Source: an uncultured Ruminococcus sp.
GTDB lineage: Bacteria > Bacillota > Clostridia > Oscillospirales > Ruminococcaceae
Reading direction: 5' to 3'
Assembly (NCBI GenBank): GCA_934463425.1
Contig: CAKSJP010000014.1
Location: 1-56,565 of the forward strand
DNA: 56,565 nucleotides
The notes below the pieces were generated by a model. That model worked only from the letters and a program-made list of their open reading frames with translations, did no database searches and was not told where the DNA came from. Positions within the stretch are counted from its first letter, which is position 1. Each line of letters opens with the position of its first letter. Made by a program: the position numbers and the translations under genes. Of the stretch, positions 15,204 through 25,087 are shown in pieces.

Positions 15204-16994
15204 ATGATATTATTATCCGCACAAAATCTTTCCAAGACTTATATGGAACGACATGTCCTGGATGACGTTTCTTTCTTTTTAAATGAAGGCGACAAGGTGG
15301 GCATTATCGGCATCAACGGCACGGGAAAGTCCACTCTTCTGCGCATTCTCGCCGGAGCAGAGGAAGCAGACCAGGGCGAAGTGATCCGTTCCAGCGGTGT
15401 GCGCATCTCCTATCTCCCGCAGATCCCGGAATTTGAAGCGCATGGCACGGTTCTGGAGCAGGTCATGGCACATCTGCCCCAGGATCTCCGGGAAGCAAAG
15501 GTGTTTGAAGCGCGTTCGATTCTGGGAAAACTCGGAATCGCCGACTGTGAAAGGGATATTTCCACCCTGTCCGGCGGTGAAAAACGCCGTGCCGGCATTG
15601 CAGCTGCACTGATCCAGCCCAGTGATGTGCTGCTGCTAGACGAGCCCACCAACCACATTGACAACGAAACGGTACAGCTTCTGGAAGAGCAGCTGAAAAA
15701 GTACCGGGGCGCGATCGTTATGGTCACTCATGACCGCTATTTCCTGAACAGCATCACGCAGCGCATTGTAGAGGTTGACCACGGAAAGCTTTTCTCCTAC
15801 GAGGGCAGCTACAGTACCTATCTGGAGCAAAAGGCGCAGCGGGAAGCGGACGCCGAAGCCAAGGAGCGCAAGAACCGGACGCTCTACCGAAAGGAACTGG
15901 AATGGATTCGCCGGGGTGTCCGCGCAAGAGGCACCAAGTCCAAAGACCGCATCGAGCGGTTTCACCAACTGGAAAACCGGGACATTCCCCAGGAAGCCGC
16001 CGGACTGCAATTGCAGTCGGTCTCTTCTCGTCTGGGGAAAAAGACAGTGGAATTGGAACACCTTTCCAAAGCGATCGATGGCAGGACACTGATCCAGGAT
16101 TTTTCCTATCAGCTCCCCAGAGACGCCCGGATCGGTATTGTCGGGCACAACGGTGCCGGAAAGTCCACCCTCATCAGGCTGATCTGCGGAGCGCTCTCCC
16201 CTGACAGCGGCAGCGTGATCCTGGGAGACACCGTGCGCATCGGCTATTTTTCACAGGAATGTGAAAGCATGGATCCGGAACAGCGCGTCATCGACTATAT
16301 CAAGGAGACTGCCGAGCGAATCCAGACACCGGACGGCACAGTGACTGCCGCTACCATGCTGGAACGCTTCTTATTCACGCCGGAGTTACAGTGGAACCGC
16401 ATTGCGAAGCTGTCCGGCGGCGAGCGCAAGCGGCTGTATCTGCTGAAAGTGCTGATGACTGCACCCAATGTGCTGCTTCTGGACGAACCAACCAACGACC
16501 TGGATATTGCGACCCTCACCATCCTGGAGGACTATCTGAGCCGATTCAGCGGCGCGGTCATCGCCATCTCCCACGATCGGTACTTCCTGGACAAAATGGC
16601 TTCTGAGATCTGGGAGCTCACCGGAGACGGCACGGTACGGCGATACAACGGCAACTACAGCGACTATGCAGCAAAGGCGCAAACGGACACTGTACCGGAA
16701 CGAGAGCAAAAGCCGGCGGAAAAGAAAGCACGCACCTTTGTGGGCGAAAAAAAACTGAAATTTTCCTATAAGGAACAGCGGGAATATGAAACCATTGACA
16801 CCGACATTGCCGCACTGGAACAGCAGATCGCAGACACAGAGACTGCCATCGGCACATGCAGCTCAGATTATGTCCGGCTCCAGGAGCTTTCCGAACAGAA
16901 AGAAACACTGGAAGCACAGCTGGAAGAGAAAATGGAACGATGGGTCTATCTCAACGATCTGGCAGAACGAATCGCCCGGGGAGAAACTGTATGA
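15204..16994 (+). CDS. ABC-F ATPase, Uup-like
   Basis: This 596-aa protein has two ABC domains and no membrane segments. Walker A motifs are GINGTGKST (near 38) and GHNGAGKST (near 316). Signatures are LSGGEKRR and LSGGERKR, each followed by LLLDEPTN. The linker WIRRGVRARGTKSKDRIERF and the charged coiled-coil C-terminus after about 530 are typical of Uup/YfmR-like ABC-F proteins. These act on ribosomes or translation stress rather than transport. Some ABC-F members protect against ribosome-targeting antibiotics; the long C-terminal coil argues for the housekeeping Uup branch, but this is not certain. Confidence 0.93.
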   Translation: MILLSAQNLSKTYMERHVLDDVSFFLNEGDKVGIIGINGTGKSTLLRILAGAEEADQGEVIRSSGVRISYLPQIPEFEAHGTVLEQVMAHLPQDLREAKVFEARSILGKLGIADCERDISTLSGGEKRRAGIAAALIQPSDVLLLDEPTNHIDNETVQLLEEQLKKYRGAIVMVTHDRYFLNSITQRIVEVDHGKLFSYEGSYSTYLEQKAQREADAEAKERKNRTLYRKELEWIRRGVRARGTKSKDRIERFHQLENRDIPQEAAGLQLQSVSSRLGKKTVELEHLSKAIDGRTLIQDFSYQLPRDARIGIVGHNGAGKSTLIRLICGALSPDSGSVILGDTVRIGYFSQECESMDPEQRVIDYIKETAERIQTPDGTVTAATMLERFLFTPELQWNRIAKLSGGERKRLYLLKVLMTAPNVLLLDEPTNDLDIATLTILEDYLSRFSGAVIAISHDRYFLDKMASEIWELTGDGTVRRYNGNYSDYAAKAQTDTVPEREQKPAEKKARTFVGEKKLKFSYKEQREYETIDTDIAALEQQIADTETAIGTCSSDYVRLQELSEQKETLEAQLEEKMERWVYLNDLAERIARGETV

Positions 16995-17016
16995 ATTTTC
17001 TGTTTTCATGCAAACA

Positions 17017-17045
17017 TTGACATTCCCGAAAGAATGTGCTATAAT
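17017..17045 (+). promoter_or_regulatory. trpS promoter
   Basis: A near-perfect TTGACA (17017-17022), 17-nt spacer and TATAAT (17040-17045) lie 38 bp before the trpS ATG. The short 5' UTR leaves no room for a T-box. Confidence 0.85.
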
Positions 17046-17083
17046 ACAATTACTTGCAGAAAGAAATGAGGAGTATCACTACT

Positions 17084-18145
17084 ATGAAACAGGTTATTTT
17101 AACAGGTGACCGCCCCACCGGGCGGCTTCACGTCGGACATTATGTCGGCTCACTGAAAGAACGCGTCAGACTCCAGAACTCCGGAAAGTTTGACGAGATC
17201 TATATTATGATCGCAGATGCCCAGGCACTGACAGACAACGCAGAGCATCCGGAAAAGGTGCGCCAGAATATCACTCAGGTAGCACTGGATTATCTGGCAT
17301 GCGGTCTGGATCCGGAGAAATCCACCATTTTTATTCAGTCGATGGTACCAGAGCTGACCGAACTGACCTTCTATTATATGAATCTGGTCACTGTCTCCCG
17401 GGTACAGCGCAATCCTACTGTCAAGGCTGAAATCCAGATGCGCAATTTTGAAGCAAGCATTCCGGTCGGCTTCTTCTGCTACCCCATCAGCCAGGCGGCT
17501 GACATCACCGCATTCCACGCCACTGCTGTACCGGTAGGCGAAGATCAGCTGCCGATGCTGGAACAGTGCAAGGAGATCGTGCACAAGTTCAATTCTATAT
17601 ATGGTGAAACCCTGACTGAGCCGGAGATCATTCTCCCCAGCAACCAGGCATGTCTGCGTTTGCCCGGCATCGACGGCAAGGCAAAAATGAGCAAATCCCT
17701 GGGCAACTGCATCTATCTGTCTGACGAAGAGGCAGATGTCAAGAAAAAGATCATGTCCATGTTCACCGATCCGAACCACTTGCGTGTAGAAGATCCGGGA
17801 CAGGTAGAGGGCAACCCGGTATTCATCTATCTGGATGCTTTCTGCAAGCCGGAATATTTCGCAGAATTTCTGCCGGATTACAGCTGTCTGGATGAGCTGA
17901 AAGCCCATTATCAGCGCGGCGGTCTGGGCGATGTTAAGGTAAAGAAGTTCCTGAACAACGTGATGCAGGAAGAGCTGCGTCCCATCCGTGAGCGCCGGAA
18001 GCAGTGGGAACAGCGTCTGCCGGAGGTTTACGAGATCCTGAAGGCAGGCAGTGCAGCCGCAGAAAAGAAGGCTGCCAAAACGCTGGAAGGCGTTCGCCGC
18101 GCTATGCAGATCGACTATTTCGGTGAGGGCGGACTGAACAGCTGA
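17084..18145 (+). CDS. trpS: Tryptophanyl-tRNA synthetase
   Basis: This 353-aa class I synthetase charges tRNA-Trp. The HIGH-type motif is GRLHVGHYVGSL near residue 14, and the KMSKS loop is KAKMSKSLGN. The length fits bacterial TrpRS. The ATG at 17084 gives MKQVILTGDRPTGRLH, the normal family start, with GAGGAG upstream. It has its own promoter and terminator and so forms a single-gene unit. Confidence 0.97.
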   Translation: MKQVILTGDRPTGRLHVGHYVGSLKERVRLQNSGKFDEIYIMIADAQALTDNAEHPEKVRQNITQVALDYLACGLDPEKSTIFIQSMVPELTELTFYYMNLVTVSRVQRNPTVKAEIQMRNFEASIPVGFFCYPISQAADITAFHATAVPVGEDQLPMLEQCKEIVHKFNSIYGETLTEPEIILPSNQACLRLPGIDGKAKMSKSLGNCIYLSDEEADVKKKIMSMFTDPNHLRVEDPGQVEGNPVFIYLDAFCKPEYFAEFLPDYSCLDELKAHYQRGGLGDVKVKKFLNNVMQEELRPIRERRKQWEQRLPEVYEILKAGSAAAEKKAAKTLEGVRRAMQIDYFGEGGLNS

Positions 18146-18184
18146 GCCGAGATCAAAGCAACCATTTTTCAAAGCGCAACGACA

Positions 18185-18227
18185 AAGCGGCTGCTGCACG
18201 AGCAAAACGTGCAGCAGCCGCTTTTTT
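18185..18227 (+). terminator. trpS terminator
   Basis: AAGCGGCTGCTGCACG pairs with CGTGCAGCAGCCGC around AGCAAAA and is followed by six T. Confidence 0.92.
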
Positions 18228-18254
18228 GTATGGATATCAGAGCTTGTTTAAAGC

Positions 18255-19406
18255 TTATGCATTTTCCTTGTTTCTGCGTTCCAGCAATGCCTTGATCTTC
18301 GCGTTCGGATCGATGACATTGCCGATGGAAACATCGTGATTCAGAGAGGCGATGAAGTAAGAAATATACTTGGAGCAGTCTACCTCATGGAACCACTTGC
18401 GGGACAGCAGCGCATCGGTGCGGTATGTCAGGTTGGTGGAGAATACTGCATCAATATAGCCGTCCTCATTTGCCTTGTCGAACTTCTCCAGGCCGTTTAC
18501 AAACAAACCATAAGTCGCATAGCAGAATACCCGGCGTGCCTTACGCTCCTTCAGGGCATAGGCAATATCCAGCATGGACTCACCGGAAGAAATGATATCA
18601 TCTGCAATAAAGACATCCTTCCCTTCTACGGAGTTGCCCAGATACTCATGCGCTACAATGGGGTTATGACCATTGATGATCTTCGCATAATCCCGGCGCT
18701 TATAGAACATGCCCATGGGAACGCCCAGCATAGAAGCGTAGTACATATTCCGGTTCAGCGCGCCCTCATCCGGGCTGATGACCATGAACTCGTCCGGGGT
18801 CGTCTTGAGGTGCGGTACTGTCTGGAACATTGCCTTCAATACCTGATAAGAGGGCATCATGTTATCAAAGCCCATGAGCGGAATTGCGTTATGCACCCGC
18901 GGGTCATGTGCGTCTACGGTCAGAATATTAGAGACCCCCATCTGGTACAGCTCCTGCAGAGCGCAGGCACAGTCCAGAGATTCGCGGTAATTCCGGCGAT
19001 GCTGACGGCCGCCGTACAGGATCGGCATGATCACATTGATCCGGTGTGCCTTGCCGCTGACCGCCTGGATAATGCGCTTCAGATCCTGATAGTGATCATC
19101 CGGGGACATTGCATTCTGCTGATCATACATCTGATACTTGACGTTGTAGTTGCCGACATCCACAATGATGAACAAATCCTTGCCGCGAACAGTAGACTTG
19201 ATGAGTCCTTTTCCGTCGCCGGAAGAAAAACGAGGGCACTCCGATTCGATCAGGAATGTATCCACGTCATAGCCGCCCTTGTGTGCCCAGCTGACCAGGT
19301 ACTCATTCAGTTTTTTCCCCAGTTCCTCTGCGCCTTTCATTGCAATCAGGCCAAGCGGTGCGACGCTGGTTCCGTGATTGAACAAAATGTCTGATGCTGA
19401 TACCAT
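18255..19406 (-). CDS. prs: Ribose-phosphate pyrophosphokinase (long clostridial form)
   Basis: This 383-aa member of the PRPP synthetase family makes PRPP from ribose 5-phosphate and ATP for nucleotide, His and Trp synthesis. The ATP-binding region MPILYGGRQHRRNYRESLDC and the PRPP loop VFIADDIISSGESML are clear. It is about 65 aa longer than the common 315-aa enzyme and diverges at both ends, as in the longer form seen in many Clostridia. It lies 77 bp downstream of ppa with no obvious promoter between, so a ppa-prs operon is likely; PPi removal and PRPP supply are linked. Confidence 0.92.
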   Translation of the reverse strand: MVSASDILFNHGTSVAPLGLIAMKGAEELGKKLNEYLVSWAHKGGYDVDTFLIESECPRFSSGDGKGLIKSTVRGKDLFIIVDVGNYNVKYQMYDQQNAMSPDDHYQDLKRIIQAVSGKAHRINVIMPILYGGRQHRRNYRESLDCACALQELYQMGVSNILTVDAHDPRVHNAIPLMGFDNMMPSYQVLKAMFQTVPHLKTTPDEFMVISPDEGALNRNMYYASMLGVPMGMFYKRRDYAKIINGHNPIVAHEYLGNSVEGKDVFIADDIISSGESMLDIAYALKERKARRVFCYATYGLFVNGLEKFDKANEDGYIDAVFSTNLTYRTDALLSRKWFHEVDCSKYISYFIASLNHDVSIGNVIDPNAKIKALLERRNKENA

Positions 19407-19483
19407 AACTTAAACTACCTCTTTCTATTTTAGGCACACCCAATCTGCAAGATCTGCCGCTGAGCGTGTCCTTTTTACATTGT

Positions 19484-20017
19484 TTACGCCTTACAGAATT
19501 TATCGATATAATGTTCGATATCTGCCGCAATGATCTCCTTCGCTGCGTAGACATCCTCCACCTCATCTACCGCAGTGGTCTTATGCTCCAGTTCTTTGTA
19601 GACCTGGAAGAAATGCACGATTTCTTCAAAAATATGACGCGGCAGATCGTCGATGTTATGATAACTATTATAAGTCGGGTCATTGCACGGAATGGCAACG
19701 ATCTTGTCATCACGCTGACCATTATCGATCATGTGGATCACGCCGATGGGATAGCACCGTACCAGTGTCATGGGATGCAGTGTCTGAGAGCAGAGCACCA
19801 GCACATCCAGCGGGTCGCCGTCGTCAGCATAGGTACGCGGAACAAAGCCGTAATTTGCCGGATAATGGGTGGAGGTATACAGAATACGATCCATCTCCAG
19901 GATGCCGGTGTCCTTGTTCAGCTCATACTTGACCTTACTGTTTTTCGGGATCTCTACAACCGCTACAAACTCATCTACGGTGATGCGCTTCGGGTTGATA
20001 TCATGCCAGATATTCAT
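19484..20017 (-). CDS. ppa: Inorganic pyrophosphatase (family I)
   Basis: This 177-aa soluble family I pyrophosphatase splits PPi to phosphate and so pulls biosynthetic reactions forward. The signature ADDGDPLDVLVL near residue 70 carries metal-binding aspartates, and HYPANYGFVP is the typical preceding stretch. The ATG at 20017 has AAAGGAACAA upstream. The promoter is at 20097-20124. It is the first gene of a probable ppa-prs operon. Confidence 0.96.
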   Translation of the reverse strand: MNIWHDINPKRITVDEFVAVVEIPKNSKVKYELNKDTGILEMDRILYTSTHYPANYGFVPRTYADDGDPLDVLVLCSQTLHPMTLVRCYPIGVIHMIDNGQRDDKIVAIPCNDPTYNSYHNIDDLPRHIFEEIVHFFQVYKELEHKTTAVDEVEDVYAAKEIIAADIEHYIDKFCKA

Positions 20018-20096
20018 CAGTCCATTGTTCCTTTCTGTCAGAAGTCTCTCGCTTTCCGCCGCAGCGCACCGCAGTCGGAAATACCTTTCCTTTTCT

Positions 20097-20124
20097 AGTA
20101 TAACATTTTTTGCGGTTTTGTCAA
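20097..20124 (-). promoter_or_regulatory. ppa promoter
   Basis: On the minus strand TTGACA (20124-20119), a 16-nt spacer and TATACT (20102-20097) lie about 80 bp before the ppa ATG. It is divergent from the moxR promoter. Confidence 0.75.
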
Positions 20125-20228
20125 TATCCTACCGCCGCTTTTTTCTGCCATTTCTGTTTTTTCGCTGTTTTCACCGAAAGCAAACAAAAAAAGATACCGC
20201 GATTTTGCGGAAAAGACAGTTTGCACAC

Positions 20229-20257
20229 TTGCCAAAAGCAGAAAAAAATGATATAAT
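20229..20257 (+). promoter_or_regulatory. moxR operon promoter
   Basis: TTGCCA (20229-20234), 17 nt and TATAAT (20252-20257). The 5' UTR to the ATG at 20379 is about 115 nt and contains the hairpins listed next. Confidence 0.7.
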
Positions 20258-20285
20258 AAATTGTATATCATGAAAAAAATGTAAA

Positions 20286-20332
20286 GACGGCAGAAAAGCA
20301 ACCGCTTTTGATTTTTGCGATTTCCTGCCGTC
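20286..20332 (+). promoter_or_regulatory. Structured 5' UTR of the moxR operon
   Basis: GACGGCAG (20286-20293) pairs perfectly with CTGCCGTC (20325-20332). Inside is a smaller hairpin, AAAAGC-AACC-GCTTTT, followed by GATTTTT, which looks like a weak intrinsic terminator. The outer and inner stems could be alternative folds, as in attenuators. No known riboswitch class is recognised. Confidence 0.5.
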
Positions 20333-20378
20333 ACGAAACACGTTTGCATAAAACCACACACAGAAAAAGGAGCTGTTT

Positions 20379-21317
20379 ATGCCGACTGTTACAACAAGAA
20401 GTCTCCCGGCAGCCATTCTCCGGGAGGTACAGAAAGCCGTGATCGGAAAAGATCTGGTACTGACCAAGGTGCTCATCGCCTTTCTGGCAGAGGGACATGT
20501 TTTAATGGAGGACATGCCGGGCGTGGGAAAAACAACACTTGCCATGGCGTTTTCCAAAGCACTGGGGCTGAGCTGCCGGCGCGTGCAGTTTACTCCGGAT
20601 GTGCTGCCCTCTGATCTCACCGGTTTTTCCGTTTATGAAAAAAATACCGGAAAATTTGTATTCCAACCGGGCGCATTGTTTTGTCATCTGCTTTTGGCAG
20701 ATGAGATCAACCGTACCTCCAGCAAGACCCAGGCGGCGCTGCTGGAGGCAATGGAAGAGGGAAACGTCACAGTAGAGGGAAAAACCTATTCTCTGCCGAA
20801 ACCCCATCTGGTCATTGCAACACAGAATCCTCTGGGCTGCGTCGGTACGCAGTCGCTGCCGGAATCTCAGCTGGACCGTTTTCTCATGCGGCTGCATATG
20901 GGATATCCCCGGATCGAGGAAGAGATCGCCATTTTACAGGGCAGAGCTGCCCGCGATCCGCTGCAGGACGTACAGCCAGTATGCACACCGGAACAGCTGC
21001 TGGAATTGCAGCAGCAGGCGGCAGCGGTCTATGTGGACGATCGGCTTTACTACTATGCGGCTTCTATTTCCAAGGCGACCCGGGAGCATCCGCAGATCAC
21101 GCTTGGTGTGAGTCCCAGAGGAACGCTTGCACTGATCCGCTCCGCCAAAGCCATGGCGATGCTCCGCGGCAGAAACTACCTGCTCCCGGATGACATCACG
21201 CCGCTTTGCATGGATGTCCTGGCGCACCGCATCATCCCCAAGGGCAATGTCCCGGCAGAGCGCGTGCTGGAAGAGATCCTGCATCAGATCCAAGCCCCGG
21301 CACCGGACAAGCGGTGA
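20379..21317 (+). CDS. MoxR-type AAA+ ATPase
   Basis: This 312-aa MoxR-family ATPase has Walker A MPGVGKTTLAMA near 45, Walker B LLLADEINRTSSKTQ near 105, and a sensor region IATQNPLG near 146. MoxR proteins are chaperone-like and assemble protein complexes. Here the gene is followed at once by a DUF58 protein and a membrane transglutaminase, the widespread moxR-DUF58-TGc unit, whose exact cellular role is unsettled. The ATG is preceded by AAAAAGGAGC. Confidence 0.94.
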   Translation: MPTVTTRSLPAAILREVQKAVIGKDLVLTKVLIAFLAEGHVLMEDMPGVGKTTLAMAFSKALGLSCRRVQFTPDVLPSDLTGFSVYEKNTGKFVFQPGALFCHLLLADEINRTSSKTQAALLEAMEEGNVTVEGKTYSLPKPHLVIATQNPLGCVGTQSLPESQLDRFLMRLHMGYPRIEEEIAILQGRAARDPLQDVQPVCTPEQLLELQQQAAAVYVDDRLYYYAASISKATREHPQITLGVSPRGTLALIRSAKAMAMLRGRNYLLPDDITPLCMDVLAHRIIPKGNVPAERVLEEILHQIQAPAPDKR

Positions 21318-21323
21318 GTTGCC

Positions 21324-22448
21324 ATGTGGATCACAAAGCTCTTTTATCTGCTGCTGACCGGGATTGTCTATCTGTTCTTTTGTCTGTATCTGCCGCAGTT
21401 TTCGGCATATCTGCTGGTGAGCATGCTGCTGCTCCCCTTTGGCTTTTTTGCGGCGGCCCATTTCAGCGGCGCAAAGCTTCGGGCAGAACTGTTCTGCACG
21501 GAAACACAGGCGGAAAAAGGAGTGCCCTGCCGTTGTGTGGTACAGCTGCACAACCCCACATGGCTGCCCATGGGAACAGTAACATTTTTGCTGACCGCGA
21601 AAAACGTCACGCTGGACGAAGAGACGGAACAGGAGTTTCAGACCGCTGTGCCGCCGTGGGATACCATCCGCATGGAAATCCCTGTTACCCCATTACACTG
21701 CGGGAAATTTCAGGTCACAGTCACCAATTTTCGCATCTACGACAGCATTCACTTATTTTCCCACCGAAAGCGGCTTTTCCGGCAGACTGCTTTTCCGGCG
21801 CTCCCGATCGTGCCGGAACCGCCTGCCAAGGATTATAAGCCGTCTGTGTCCGGAGAAGCCGCTGTCATGCAGCCCACCGCAGAACCGGAAGAGTTTCTCG
21901 GCGTCCGCAGCTATCGCAGCGGTGACCGCATGCGCGCCATTCACTGGAAGCTGAGCAGCCGTTTTCCGGAACCGGTGGTACGGGAATATGGTATTCCCCG
22001 GCGTATCCCGGCAGTGATCGGCATGCTGTATGCGCTTCAGCCGTCCGCAGACGGCGAACCGGGTACACGTCTGGATGCTATGCTGGAGGCTCTGACGGCG
22101 GCAATCGAAATGATGTGCGGCAATGACAGTGCTTTAACGGTAATTATCTGCGGCGATGACTGGAAGCGAAGCCGCGAGATCGCATCCGCAGCGGAACTTC
22201 TGCCGTTTTTGGAAACCGTTCTGGACATGTCTCCCGGCAGCGACCCGGAAGCTGCACTTTCGGTACTGGAAAACACCGGAGACAGCGTGACCTGCTGCAT
22301 TGCAGACACGCTGGAGAGAAAGATCAGCGCAGATACAGTATTTATTTCCGGCGCTGCAAAAATTTCCGGACAAGTTCCTGTTGCGCCTGAAACGGCCGCC
22401 AAAACGGTATATCAGACTTTGCAGCAAGCGGAAGGAGGAGAACGATGA
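21324..22448 (+). CDS. DUF58 domain protein
   Basis: This 374-aa protein has two hydrophobic segments at the N-terminus (about 5-40) and a soluble domain. The DUF58 hallmark GVRSYRSGDRMRAIHWKL lies near residue 193. DUF58 proteins have a von Willebrand factor A-like fold and occur with MoxR ATPases. It starts 6 bp after moxR, and its stop overlaps the transglutaminase start by 4 bp, so the three are co-translated. Confidence 0.92.
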   Translation: MWITKLFYLLLTGIVYLFFCLYLPQFSAYLLVSMLLLPFGFFAAAHFSGAKLRAELFCTETQAEKGVPCRCVVQLHNPTWLPMGTVTFLLTAKNVTLDEETEQEFQTAVPPWDTIRMEIPVTPLHCGKFQVTVTNFRIYDSIHLFSHRKRLFRQTAFPALPIVPEPPAKDYKPSVSGEAAVMQPTAEPEEFLGVRSYRSGDRMRAIHWKLSSRFPEPVVREYGIPRRIPAVIGMLYALQPSADGEPGTRLDAMLEALTAAIEMMCGNDSALTVIICGDDWKRSREIASAAELLPFLETVLDMSPGSDPEAALSVLENTGDSVTCCIADTLERKISADTVFISGAAKISGQVPVAPETAAKTVYQTLQQAEGGER

Positions 22449-25075
22449 AAATACAGCGTTCCTTCTCCCCTGCTCTGATCGCATCTGAGCCGCAGTGGTC
22501 ATCTGAAAAGCAAAAACCCACCAGCGGCATGCTGTACCGTTTTTTGCTGGCAGCCATGGGGTTCGGCGGCATGCTGTTTGCGCTGCTGACACTGTATACG
22601 CCGGACTGCCGCAAGCTTCCGCTGCTTCTTTCTGCTGCGGCTTGCTTTCTTCTGGCATCTGTCTTGCAGCTGCTCCCGAAGCACAGCGGAAAACTGACGG
22701 TTTTCGGTATCTTACTGCTGCTTCTGCTGCCGATCCTCCGCGCCAGACAGATGGTGATGGGCATGCAGCACATCATCAACCAAGTCTATCAAAATGCGCA
22801 CCGCACAGATGTCTCATATTTCACCCTTCACGCATCGCCGGAGGAACTGAACCATTCTGCAACGCTGACCTGCATCTGTGTTGCCGGACTTCTGGCATTC
22901 TTTTTTGCCTGCTTTACCTTGCAAAAACCGCACTTTGTTCTGACCGCCTGTGTTTCTTTCCTGCTCATTGAGCCGGGACTGTATCTGGGACTTCCGGTCA
23001 ATGCTTTTGCCATGGCGTTTCTTCTGGCGTACTGGTGCGGCATGCTGGCTCTGCGGTTCGCCGCGCTGAATGGACACCGAAAAGCGCAGTCACACCAGCG
23101 AGCCGCTTCTGTCTGCGGTTCGATCACTGCCGGCTTTGTGCTGCTGGTATACAGTGCAGTCGCCCTCACTGGAACATGGCAGGACTATACGCGTACCGAA
23201 GCCGACAAACTGCGGATGCAGGAGCTGAGCGCCAGCCTGTCTGAATTTGATGTGCAGAACCTTCCTCAAAGCATCCGAAATATCGGAACAGCACTGGGCC
23301 TTTCTGCCTCCGGAACGGTTTCTCTGGGGACAAAAGCCTCTCTACAGTATCGAGACCGCACAGATCTGAAGCTGATCTTTGACAATCTGCCGGACAGCAC
23401 CATGTATCTGAAAGGCTATACCGGAAGCGTTTATCAGAACAACAGCTGGCGTGCACTCACCAAGACATCTGACTTTCAAAACGGCAGCACTGTCCTTTCA
23501 GTTCTGCAAAACTATGACTGCGCGCCGCAAAACTTTCCGTTTCTGTTTCAGCGCTCTATGCTGCCGGATTCCGGCATTTTTACCTGCACAGTTCAGCCCC
23601 AGCGCCGCGACGGCAGATATTATCAGCCTTATGTTTCCTTCGGCGAGCAGGTAAGCTTTCCGGATGATGCCAATGTCAAGCCGGAAAAACGCAGCGCATA
23701 CTGCTGGACTGTCTCCGCGCCGCAGTCCTGGGTCATCCCAAACCTTGCAGACAATCCATTGCAGGACTGCCGCGTCTCCGCTTCTGCGGCTGGCAGCAGC
23801 GATGCCGTTCGTTCTTTCCTGGATGCACTGGGTGCAGCGTCTTCTGACCCCACAGTATCCATCCGCTTTCAGCCGGCAGAGGCCGCAGATGCACCGGAAA
23901 TGATCCAGGGAAAGACCATTCCGGCGGCACTGCTGGAATCTCTCGCCTACCGGGACTTCGCCGCAGATGCCTATACCGAACTGCCGGAAAGTGATGCACT
24001 GGATGCTGTTTATGCAGCGCTTCCGGAATCCCTTCAAAACAGCCATCCCCGAACTGTGCAGGAACAATACCAGGCACTTCGCGAAATACGCGCCTGGATG
24101 GCGGAAAACACCGCCTATACCCTTTCTCCCGGAAAGACGCCAAAGACACGGGATTTCGTCAGCTTCTTTCTCCTGGAAAACCAAAAGGGCTATTGTGTGC
24201 ACTATGCCACCGCCGGAACGCTTCTGGCGCGGCATCTGGGAATCCCGGCGCGGTACTGTGAAGGCTATCTGGTGGGGAACGATGTACTGGACAGTGCATC
24301 AGTCTCCGGAGACGGCTACACGGTCACATTAAAAGACCGCCAGGCCCACGCATGGTGCGAATTTTACATCGACGGCTATGGATGGATGCCCTTTGAAATG
24401 ACACCGGGCTATTATGACAGTATGCCAACCGAAAACACACAGCACCAAACACCAACGAATGCTGTTGCAGAGACAACCGTATCTGAAACGCTTTCCCAGG
24501 AAATGACCAGCGCTTCTCTGACTTCTACAAAAATATCGAGTGTGACAACGGCATCAGAAACCGGCAGCATGCCCGGCGGAACGGAATCAGAAAGCAGCAG
24601 CGGTCTCTCCGGAGCTGACGGCAATACAGCGCATGTACTCCATACGATATTGCGCATGCTGCTGTACCTGTCGGCAGCGGCAGCCGTGATCGCTGCGGTA
24701 ATCCTTTTGCGGCGATGGCATCTCTATCGGCGCAGAAAGCGCTTCTGTGACACGCTGCATCCGCGGCAGGCGATGCAGGCAATGTACCGCTATCTGTTCC
24801 GGCTGCTTCGCTGGACCGGACTTTCCTTCCATCAGGAGGCGCTTCTGGAGTTTTGCGAAACAGCGCAGCAGCATCTGCGGCAGAAGCACTTGCCCGACGA
24901 AGCACCGCTGCAAATCATTCCTATGACACTGGCACTGGAATTCGGCAGACAATATCCGGAGAAAGCACAGCAGCTGCAAGCCGCGGAAAATGTCGAAGCT
25001 CTCGCCCATGCCTTTTGTGCATCCTGCAGACCGCTCAAGCGGCTCTGCCTCAAATACTTATTCCATCTGTTTTGA
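22445..25075 (+). CDS. Membrane-anchored transglutaminase-like protein
   Basis: This 876-aa protein opens with about six TM segments (30-230), followed by a long extracellular part. The transglutaminase-like core has its catalytic Cys near 583 in QKGYCVHYATAGTLLARHL, His near 634 in RQAHAWCEFY, and Asp near 642 in YIDGYGWMPFE. A Thr/Ser-rich linker near 680-730 precedes one more TM (about 735-757) and a cytoplasmic tail. It fits the TgpA-like architecture found with MoxR and DUF58. A protease or cross-linking role at the envelope is likely; the substrate is unknown. Confidence 0.92.
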   Translation: MKIQRSFSPALIASEPQWSSEKQKPTSGMLYRFLLAAMGFGGMLFALLTLYTPDCRKLPLLLSAAACFLLASVLQLLPKHSGKLTVFGILLLLLLPILRARQMVMGMQHIINQVYQNAHRTDVSYFTLHASPEELNHSATLTCICVAGLLAFFFACFTLQKPHFVLTACVSFLLIEPGLYLGLPVNAFAMAFLLAYWCGMLALRFAALNGHRKAQSHQRAASVCGSITAGFVLLVYSAVALTGTWQDYTRTEADKLRMQELSASLSEFDVQNLPQSIRNIGTALGLSASGTVSLGTKASLQYRDRTDLKLIFDNLPDSTMYLKGYTGSVYQNNSWRALTKTSDFQNGSTVLSVLQNYDCAPQNFPFLFQRSMLPDSGIFTCTVQPQRRDGRYYQPYVSFGEQVSFPDDANVKPEKRSAYCWTVSAPQSWVIPNLADNPLQDCRVSASAAGSSDAVRSFLDALGAASSDPTVSIRFQPAEAADAPEMIQGKTIPAALLESLAYRDFAADAYTELPESDALDAVYAALPESLQNSHPRTVQEQYQALREIRAWMAENTAYTLSPGKTPKTRDFVSFFLLENQKGYCVHYATAGTLLARHLGIPARYCEGYLVGNDVLDSASVSGDGYTVTLKDRQAHAWCEFYIDGYGWMPFEMTPGYYDSMPTENTQHQTPTNAVAETTVSETLSQEMTSASLTSTKISSVTTASETGSMPGGTESESSSGLSGADGNTAHVLHTILRMLLYLSAAAAVIAAVILLRRWHLYRRRKRFCDTLHPRQAMQAMYRYLFRLLRWTGLSFHQEALLEFCETAQQHLRQKHLPDEAPLQIIPMTLALEFGRQYPEKAQQLQAAENVEALAHAFCASCRPLKRLCLKYLFHLF

Positions 25076-25087
25076 AAGGAGTCTGTT

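Noticed and set aside
16995..17083. T-box leader before trpS
   Set aside because: The promoter lies only 38 bp before the ATG, leaving no room for one.
20286..20332. Known riboswitch class in the moxR leader
   Set aside because: I could not match the conserved core of any class I know; only generic hairpins are visible.
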